Source: Bacteroidales bacterium UBA2030 (GTDB taxonomy: Bacteria > Bacteroidota > Bacteroidia > Bacteroidales > TTA-H9). From it: a DNA stretch of 20,577 bases. Location of the stretch: positions 1 through 20,577 of the forward strand of contig DDBO01000052.1 of the NCBI GenBank assembly GCA_002332755.1. Direction: 5' to 3'. Under the pieces are notes generated by a model, which made no database searches, was not told the DNA's origin, and worked only from the letters and a program-made list of their open reading frames with translations. Positions within the stretch are counted from its first letter, which is position 1, and every line of letters starts with the position of its first letter. Both the position numbers and the translations under genes were made by a program. Of the stretch, positions 16,014 through 20,577 are shown piece by piece.

Positions 16014-17507
16014 TTAATTGTGTTTGATGGGTTTATGGGTTGGAATGGGAGCGTAATTTACAATAATTGTATCACTCCCCTGGCAATTATGATTATCAAA
16101 TACGGTTACAGAGTATTCTCCGGATTTATTTACCCAGATGTAACGGGTATTGTCGCCCGTACTCCAGGAATAAGATTGATACCCCGGACCAGCATCCAGT
16201 AGCACTTCTCTTCCCTCGCAGAGGTTAATATCAGGTCCTAAATTGGGGTTGGGCGGTTGCCAAACTTCAACAGTAGCCTGACCCATGACCATACCTGCAC
16301 ATTGTTGATTATATACCGTGTCTAATGTGTATATGCCCGGCTGGCTTGCCTGAATGATATAAGGGAACGGGCCATTCGTTGTTACAGTTTCCTGAGGCAG
16401 GCCGTTAATATTCCATCTCAGGGTAACAGGTGTTTGGACATTGGGATTAATTTCTACACTCAAAGGTACAATCCCCCCACTCCCCTCGCATATCCCTCCT
16501 CCTCCACTCAATACAGCATCCGGACATAATACCGGAGCCTGATATTGTACGGAGAGATTGCACGAGGCTGAGTCCCAAAACATTGCCGTTACCGTGTGCA
16601 TTTGATTATTACAGGGTAATCCCGGAATACTGTAACTCATGGGCGATACAAAAGGCCCTGGTAATATAGTCGCATAGCCAGTGTTGTTGTCCCATACCAC
16701 AAGATTACCTGTTTGAGGAGGATGCACAAAATAAACCTCCCCCGAAAGCGTGAATGTACCCGTTTGAGGATTGCATGGCGAGGTTTGAGTGGTAAGTGCA
16801 AGAACAGTACAATATATCATCATGTTGCAATCCAGGGAACCATAGCCCGGTTCGCCCTGATGAAGGAGCTTCAGGTAGTAATAAGCTCCATTGCTGTTTA
16901 CTTGCCAGGCCGTTATATTTAATAGATAAAACTGACCCGGCAAAGCATTGGGTATTATAAAGGTATAAGGCCCTGCACCATGGGTGCAACAATCTACCAC
17001 TGTCGAATCAACCAATCCCTCCAGGCAAGCCCCTGTGGGAGTATCAAAGGGACCATAGAGAAAAGCTTGCGGATGAAATACATATGAAATCACTCCTACT
17101 GTGAATAAGCAGGAGTATTCTATCATAATATCACCCTGATTCTCAATATGTATAATAAACCATCTAGGCACATCGGTAATATAAGTATCTCCTTTGCAAT
17201 GAAACGAGCGACAACAGTCAGGCCAGATATCTCCTTCGCAACATTCAGGAGGGGTTCCGTTTATTCCAGTATAAGGTGCATAAATCACAAAATTAGTATC
17301 ACCACAGATGGGTATGGCCTGGTGGCAGGAGTCGTAAGGTGTAGTAAAAACCAGTGTATCATCAAAAATTTCGCTTGAGGAAGTAATAAATTCACTTTTA
17401 ATTAAGTAATCCCCCGAACAACACCGGGGAATTACCTTATTAAAACCCATTACCATCATTTGGGCAGAAGTTATGAAAAAAATTATGGCGAAGGGTATTT
17501 TTTTCAT
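16014..17507 (-). CDS. Cysteine-rich exported protein with Ig/PKD-like repeats, no sorting domain
   Basis: This 497-residue protein starts at the ATG at 17507, 1 nt after the upstream stop; an in-frame TTG at 17522 overlaps the previous gene and was rejected. Residues 1-22 resemble a signal peptide. The N-terminal half (about 50-230) resembles the pre-peptidase-like domain common in Bacteroidota surface proteins, with GPFDTPTGACLEGL, VDCC and PNALPGQFYLLNIT blocks. Next come Ig- or PKD-like modules, the last with LGPDINLCEGREVLLDAG and SWSTGDNT. It has 23 cysteines with four adjacent CC pairs, suggesting extensive disulfide bonding outside the cytoplasm. Proteins of this design usually end in a T9SS type B sorting domain, but this one stops shortly after the last module with PIPTHKPIKHN. 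Function unknown. Confidence 0.78.
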   Translation of the reverse strand: MKKIPFAIIFFITSAQMMVMGFNKVIPRCCSGDYLIKSEFITSSSEIFDDTLVFTTPYDSCHQAIPICGDTNFVIYAPYTGINGTPPECCEGDIWPDCCRSFHCKGDTYITDVPRWFIIHIENQGDIMIEYSCLFTVGVISYVFHPQAFLYGPFDTPTGACLEGLVDSTVVDCCTHGAGPYTFIIPNALPGQFYLLNITAWQVNSNGAYYYLKLLHQGEPGYGSLDCNMMIYCTVLALTTQTSPCNPQTGTFTLSGEVYFVHPPQTGNLVVWDNNTGYATILPGPFVSPMSYSIPGLPCNNQMHTVTAMFWDSASCNLSVQYQAPVLCPDAVLSGGGGICEGSGGIVPLSVEINPNVQTPVTLRWNINGLPQETVTTNGPFPYIIQASQPGIYTLDTVYNQQCAGMVMGQATVEVWQPPNPNLGPDINLCEGREVLLDAGPGYQSYSWSTGDNTRYIWVNKSGEYSVTVFDNHNCQGSDTIIVNYAPIPTHKPIKHN

Positions 17508-17508
17508 T

Positions 17509-19098
17509 TTAAGGCCGATCAATTTGGACTTTGCCTCTGAATAAAATACGATTTTCGGAATCGGTAATGACTATAAAATAAAATCCCTCAGGCAGGTCTG
17601 ATACATTTACAGATGCATTGTCAGTCGCCTTTACCATCTCCAGCCGATGATTGTATAACCGAAGTAAATCACCTTGTACCATTCCGTCTATTTGAAGAGT
17701 ATTTGTTGCAGGATTAGGATAGTAACAAAACGAGCGATTAGGAATGCATAATCCTTCCTTGTTTTGGTTGAGAAAGTCGGAATCAGGGAAAGGCTGGCAT
17801 TCTAAACCGGGTAATATTCCCACTCTTCCATCAAATATGGCTCTCATTTCTTCATAATGAAAGGAAAAATTACCCATATAATGATATCCTTTGCCGTAAC
17901 AACTTCGAGTCACATCAGCTGAAAACCATCTGGTATGATGTAATTCAGAAAGTTTTGAGAACATAAAAGCGGAGTGACCATACATCATAGGGGCTGCATC
18001 AATGGGTCTGATTGCTCCGGCAGGATAACCTGTATCAAGACCAAGTATAAAGTGATTCTCAAACCACTGGTAACATCGTCCAATACTCTCGCAATTCTGA
18101 TAGCTCCCATTTTCACAAGGCGAACAACTTAAATCAACGCAAGGCAGATTATTGATGCAATTATTTGCATTTTGTGAGCAATAAGTTTCAGGTAAAATTA
18201 CATCAAAATAGTAAGACCCATTATGTAAACCAGTATAAAGACTAAAGTTTCCGTTTGGAAAGGTCTGAGGATTGGTTACTGAGTAGTAATGCCAGAACCA
18301 ATGTACGGTTCCCATAAACAGACCATCAAGAAGTTGTGGTGTATCATATGGCTGAGGTGGGGTCTTAAACTGATTAAAATCAAACATGCGACGCAATTGA
18401 GGTACAAGGGCGAGATATTGTTCTAAAATATTGTTATCTAACACGGCTGAAGTGCATATATCCCCCCAACCTGTAGAAGGACTCCAAGGTTCCAGATTCG
18501 TTACTATACCATGAAAATGAGCCTTCTTGGTATAAAAGGAAGTATTTGCAGCATTTCTTCTGACATTGTATTGGTAATATAATATTCTGTAAAATTTTTT
18601 TCTTGCTTTGCCATGGTTGGCCGTAAGTACATATGTAGGATCGTCAAGTACCAATGCAAAAACTTTAATACCCTGATTCGCACATTTATCCAAAAAATCT
18701 ACCATTTTATCCAGATACTTCACTCCATTGGTGTGAACGTAGGTATTTATTCCAAGGTTGGTTGTATTGCAGGAATCATTGGTAGTGATAGTGGAAACGG
18801 AAAAGAAAATGGTGTTGCAACCCATCATTTTCACGGAATCAATAATTCTTTGGTTATCAGAATTCATAAACTTGGTTGGTGGTGTAACATCCTCGTCACC
18901 TTTGCTCTGGGATTTGGAGTAGTAAATGACCGCCTGATAATTTCCATAACCCACCACATCTCCGTCACTTTGGGCTTTTACAGAGCTTGAAGACCACAAC
19001 GCTGACAGGCTGAGAAAAAGGGTTAAAAACCAAATTTGTGTAATTTTTACACTTACTAGTTGTTTGTTTGTTTGTTTGTTTGTTTGTTTGTGTAAATG
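17509..19098 (-). CDS. T9SS-exported protein of unknown function; frame lacks a start codon (putative phase-variable, OFF)
   Basis: The open frame runs from just after a TAA (19101-19099) to 17509. It has a clear signal peptide, VKITQIWFLTLFLSLSALW...VKAQ (first codon near 19050, cleavage near 18970), but no ATG or GTG ahead of it. A TTG at 18999 would cut off the signal peptide. The frame entering the CAAA tract is closed upstream; an ATG at 19138 reads into the same tract one nucleotide out of register, so loss of one CAAA unit would supply the start. The mature part begins GYGNYQAVIYYSKSQ and contains alternating strands and helices with KVFALVLDDP and HGIVTNLEPW, suggestive of a TIM-barrel, then a cysteine-rich stretch. 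The last 70 or so residues (YYPNPATNTLQIDG... GFYFIVI) are a type A sorting domain. It heads the operon continuing 1 nt later at 17507. I do not recognise the family. Confidence 0.8.
   Translation of the reverse strand, partial: HLHKQTNKQTNKQLVSVKITQIWFLTLFLSLSALWSSSSVKAQSDGDVVGYGNYQAVIYYSKSQSKGDEDVTPPTKFMNSDNQRIIDSVKMMGCNTIFFSVSTITTNDSCNTTNLGINTYVHTNGVKYLDKMVDFLDKCANQGIKVFALVLDDPTYVLTANHGKARKKFYRILYYQYNVRRNAANTSFYTKKAHFHGIVTNLEPWSPSTGWGDICTSAVLDNNILEQYLALVPQLRRMFDFNQFKTPPQPYDTPQLLDGLFMGTVHWFWHYYSVTNPQTFPNGNFSLYTGLHNGSYYFDVILPETYCSQNANNCINNLPCVDLSCSPCENGSYQNCESIGRCYQWFENHFILGLDTGYPAGAIRPIDAAPMMYGHSAFMFSKLSELHHTRWFSADVTRSCYGKGYHYMGNFSFHYEEMRAIFDGRVGILPGLECQPFPDSDFLNQNKEGLCIPNRSFCYYPNPATNTLQIDGMVQGDLLRLYNHRLEMVKATDNASVNVSDLPEGFYFIVITDSENRILFRGKVQIDRP
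19038..19052. repeat. Palindrome GTGTAA-N3-TTACAC inside the signal peptide coding region
   Basis: The 15-nt sequence GTGTAATTTTTACAC has perfect 6-bp arms around a 3-nt centre. It lies on the downstream side of the CAAA tract, about 8 nt from it. A related palindrome lies on the other side at 19090-19110. Confidence 0.6.
19060..19092 (-). repeat. Tetranucleotide simple repeat, (CAAA)7 on the coding strand
   Basis: Seven perfect TTTG units (plus strand 19063-19090) with partial units at both ends give an uninterrupted tract. On the minus (coding) strand it reads CAAA and encodes a QTNK tetrapeptide in every frame, with no stop codon in any frame. It sits between an ATG and the signal peptide of the exported protein. 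Slipped-strand mispairing of such tracts changes length by 4 nt and so changes the frame. Confidence 0.9.
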
Positions 19099-19110
19099 TT
19101 AAATTTACAC
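19090..19110. repeat. Palindrome GTGTAAAT-N5-ATTTACAC next to the CAAA tract
   Basis: Perfect 8-bp arms at 19090-19097 and 19103-19110 surround a 5-nt centre. The palindrome abuts the upstream end of the tract and lies between it and the ATG at 19138. It shares GTGTAA/TTACAC arms with the palindrome at 19038-19052. It could be a protein-binding site or a hairpin in DNA or mRNA. Confidence 0.6.
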
Positions 19111-19207
19111 TGCTTTTTCGGGATGTAATCTGTGCCATAAGCTGTAGTTTTTAAAAGGTTAATAATTAGCAGATTAATTCCTAGTACCCTTGGAATAATC
19201 ATATATT

Positions 19208-19237
19208 CAAATATAAGATTGTTTTTTCAAATGTCAA
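19208..19237 (-). promoter_or_regulatory. Promoter of the three-gene exported operon
   Basis: On the minus strand a TTG (within GTTGAC, 19237-19235) is followed after exactly 19 nt by TATATTTG (19215-19208), which matches both parts and the spacing of the Bacteroidota promoter consensus. Transcription would begin near 19202, giving a leader of about 60 nt before the ATG at 19138. This places the CAAA tract inside the transcribed and translated region rather than in the promoter. Confidence 0.65.
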
Positions 19238-19309
19238 CAGTTTTTTATAATTTAAATAAGAAAAAATTCAATTCATACTGACTTCTAAAAAAGTCCTGAT
19301 AATTCCCCG

Positions 19310-19317
19310 TACCTTTG
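19310..19317 (+). promoter_or_regulatory. -7 promoter box for the PLP-dependent trans-sulfuration enzyme
   Basis: TACCTTTG matches TAnnTTTG and lies 20 nt before the ATG at 19338. Its last bases begin a perfect 6-bp inverted repeat (TTTGCGGTCGCAAA, 19314-19327) that would straddle the transcription start. No clear -33 TTG is seen. Confidence 0.55.
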
Positions 19318-19337
19318 CGGTCGCAAAAATAAAAATC

Positions 19338-20519
19338 ATGGAACATCAAGACTTAGGTTTCAACTCACTGCTGGTGCATGCCGGTGGTGTAGAGGATGCG
19401 CTGATGAGCGCTGTTACGCCCATTTATCAAACCTCCACCTTCCGCTTTCATAATGCCGACCATGGAGCAGCCTGTTTCTCCGGTGAAGATGACGGATACA
19501 TATATACCCGACTGGGAAATCCCACCATTGCCGACCTGGAGCGAACCCTGGCTATCCTCGAAAAAGGCTTTGGCGGCATAGCCACGGCTTCAGGTATGGG
19601 CGCAGTAACTACAGTGTACATGGGGCTATTGGGCGCTGGAACTCATATGATTGGTCACGAAGCAGTTTACGGTCCCTCCCGTGTGGTAATGGAATCCCTT
19701 TTCAAACGTTTTGGCGTGGAAAGCGATTGGTTCGACACTTCCAATATTGAACTGGTTGCTCGTCATATCAAGCCCAATACAAAACTGATTTACCTGGAAA
19801 CCCCGGCTAACCCTACGATGGTACTTGCCGATATCAGAGCTATCAGTGAAATAGCGCATGAAAAAGGTATCAAAGTGTGTGTTGACAATACATTTTGCAG
19901 TCCATATCTGCAAAATCCCCTCGAACTGGGTGCCGACATCGTTCTCCACAGTATGACAAAATTTATCAATGGACATGCAGATATTGTAGGAGGTATCATA
20001 GTAACCAAAACAGAAGAAGATTATAAAAACCTTCGTTCGGTAATGATTAACATGGGGCCCAATATGGATCCTCATCAGGCCTGGCTGGCCCGTAGGGGAC
20101 TGAAGACCCTGGCTCTGCGTATCGAACGCTCACAAGCCAATGCCATGAAAGTTGCAGAGTTTTTGGAAAACCATCCTAAAGTGGCCTGGGTAAAATACCC
20201 CGGATTGAAATCACATCCTCAATTCGACCTTGCCCAAAAACAAATGCAGGGTCCCGGTGCAATGATAAGTTTCGAAGTAAAAGGAGGACTGGAAGCCGGG
20301 AAAAAAGTCATGGATAATGTAAAACTTGCCTTGCTGGCAGTATCTCTGGGGGGTATCGAAACGCTTATTCAGCATCCTGCCAGCATGACCCACTCCAAAA
20401 TGACGCCGGAATCGAGATTAAGAGCAGGAATAACAGAAGGATTGATTCGACTTTCGGTGGGTATTGAAGAAGCGGAGGATATTATTGCAGATTTAGAACA
20501 GGCGCTGGAGAAAGCATAG
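19338..20519 (+). CDS. Cys/Met metabolism PLP-dependent enzyme (methionine gamma-lyase / cystathionine lyase-synthase family)
   Basis: This 393-residue cytosolic enzyme belongs to the Cys/Met metabolism PLP-dependent family, of normal length. Visible are the phosphate-binding YTRLGNPT (56-63), SGMGAVTT (85-92), the stacking Tyr111, the DNTF segment with Asp183 (183-186), and SMTKFINGHADIVGG with the PLP-binding Lys208 (205-219). The C-terminal SLGGIETLIQHPASMTH (336-352) and GLIRLSVGIE (368-377) are family signatures. Family members interconvert or cleave methionine, homocysteine, cystathionine or cysteine. In classical methionine gamma-lyase, Tyr114-Gly-Cys116 lies at the active site; the same place here is Tyr111-Gly-Pro113. 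The exact reaction therefore cannot be assigned. It is a single gene with its own promoter; no methionine or cysteine genes lie nearby in the window. Confidence 0.88.
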   Translation: MEHQDLGFNSLLVHAGGVEDALMSAVTPIYQTSTFRFHNADHGAACFSGEDDGYIYTRLGNPTIADLERTLAILEKGFGGIATASGMGAVTTVYMGLLGAGTHMIGHEAVYGPSRVVMESLFKRFGVESDWFDTSNIELVARHIKPNTKLIYLETPANPTMVLADIRAISEIAHEKGIKVCVDNTFCSPYLQNPLELGADIVLHSMTKFINGHADIVGGIIVTKTEEDYKNLRSVMINMGPNMDPHQAWLARRGLKTLALRIERSQANAMKVAEFLENHPKVAWVKYPGLKSHPQFDLAQKQMQGPGAMISFEVKGGLEAGKKVMDNVKLALLAVSLGGIETLIQHPASMTHSKMTPESRLRAGITEGLIRLSVGIEEAEDIIADLEQALEKA

Positions 20520-20524
20520 AATAG

Positions 20525-20577
20525 GGTTCAAGGTTCCACGTTCCAAGTTCCAGGTTCCGGGTTCCAAGTTCCAGGTT
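20525..20577. repeat. Heptamer tandem repeat, (G/A/C)GTTCCA type, running off the window
   Basis: Starting 5 nt after the PLP enzyme stop codon, at least 7.5 copies of a 7-nt unit are present: GGTTCAA, GGTTCCA, CGTTCCA, AGTTCCA, GGTTCCG, GGTTCCA, AGTTCCA, then GGTT at the edge. The GTTCC core is almost invariant while the first base varies. Similar GTTCCA heptamer arrays occur between genes in other Bacteroidota as far as I recall. The full array extends beyond the window. Confidence 0.8.

Larger units (their letters stand above)
18965..19138 (-). other. Upstream ATG frame that enters the CAAA tract out of phase
   Basis: From the ATG at 19138 the frame reads MAQITSRKSSVNLTFT, then QTNK repeats through the tract, and in the present repeat length runs out of phase with the exported protein and stops at the TGA at 18965 after 57 codons. 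The distance from this ATG to the downstream coding frame is 3n+1 nt, so removal of 4 nt or addition of 8 nt joins them. No stop codon would intervene. Confidence 0.65.

Noticed and set aside
17508..17522. TTG start for the cysteine-rich protein, overlapping the upstream gene
   Set aside because: An ATG at 17507 directly precedes a normal signal peptide and sits 1 nt after the upstream stop.
18997..18999. TTG as the genuine start of the first exported-operon gene
   Set aside because: It would begin the protein near the end of its own signal peptide and leave a T9SS cargo without an export signal; the hydrophobic core is encoded upstream in the same frame.
19060..19092. TTTG tract as an array of promoter elements on the plus strand
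   Set aside because: The units lack the TA at the required distance, and the nearest plus-strand gene starts 245 nt away with its own -7 box.
19626..20075. Minus-strand open frame of 149 codons inside the PLP enzyme gene
   Set aside because: It is antisense to highly conserved PLP-binding sequence and has no domain or promoter of its own.
20525..20577. CRISPR array
   Set aside because: The units are contiguous heptamers with no unique spacers and no cas genes nearby.

Overview
The window is chromosomal DNA from a member of the Bacteroidota. The evidence is three proteins ending in type IX secretion (T9SS) type A sorting domains, Bacteroidota-style -7 boxes (TAnnTTTG) ahead of several genes, lipoproteins with Bacteroidota features, a TM2/DUF2752 pair, and little use of Shine-Dalgarno sites. 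No rRNA, tRNA, CRISPR array, transposase or phage gene was seen. I cannot name the genus.

Layout. Positions 1-202 hold an imperfect inverted repeat and a terminator. A secreted C10-family cysteine peptidase with a sorting domain (minus) follows. Divergent from it is a pyridoxal/pyridoxamine kinase (plus), which converges on mazG. mazG shares an ATGA overlap with an upstream hybrid sensor histidine kinase (minus). A plus-strand series then runs: PagL-like lipid A deacylase homologue, DUF2807 lipoprotein, murB, DUF2752 protein, TM2 protein. It converges on a minus-strand operon that reads GH13 amylase-like lipoprotein, alpha/beta esterase, ispE. Upstream of that lies a separate minus-strand operon of three exported proteins (17509-19098, 16014-17507, 13757-16006), closed by a strong terminator at 13694-13730. 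A Cys/Met-metabolism PLP enzyme (plus) and a heptamer tandem repeat finish the window.

The most notable signal is at the head of the three-gene exported operon. The first gene has a clear signal peptide but no in-frame ATG. A tract of seven CAAA units (19060-19092) lies between that signal peptide and an upstream ATG (19138) that is out of frame by exactly one unit. A near-ideal Bacteroidota promoter (TTG, 19 nt, TATATTTG) lies upstream. Loss of one unit, or gain of two, would join the ATG to the signal peptide. This looks like a phase-variable (contingency) locus, present here in an OFF state, controlling a T9SS-exported protein and possibly its operon. Two GTGTAA/TTACAC palindromes flank the tract.

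The rest is mostly housekeeping or envelope function: peptidoglycan (murB), isoprenoids (ispE), nucleotide sanitation (mazG), vitamin B6 salvage, lipid A remodelling and surface polysaccharide degradation. No stretch over 300 bases lacks a gene.
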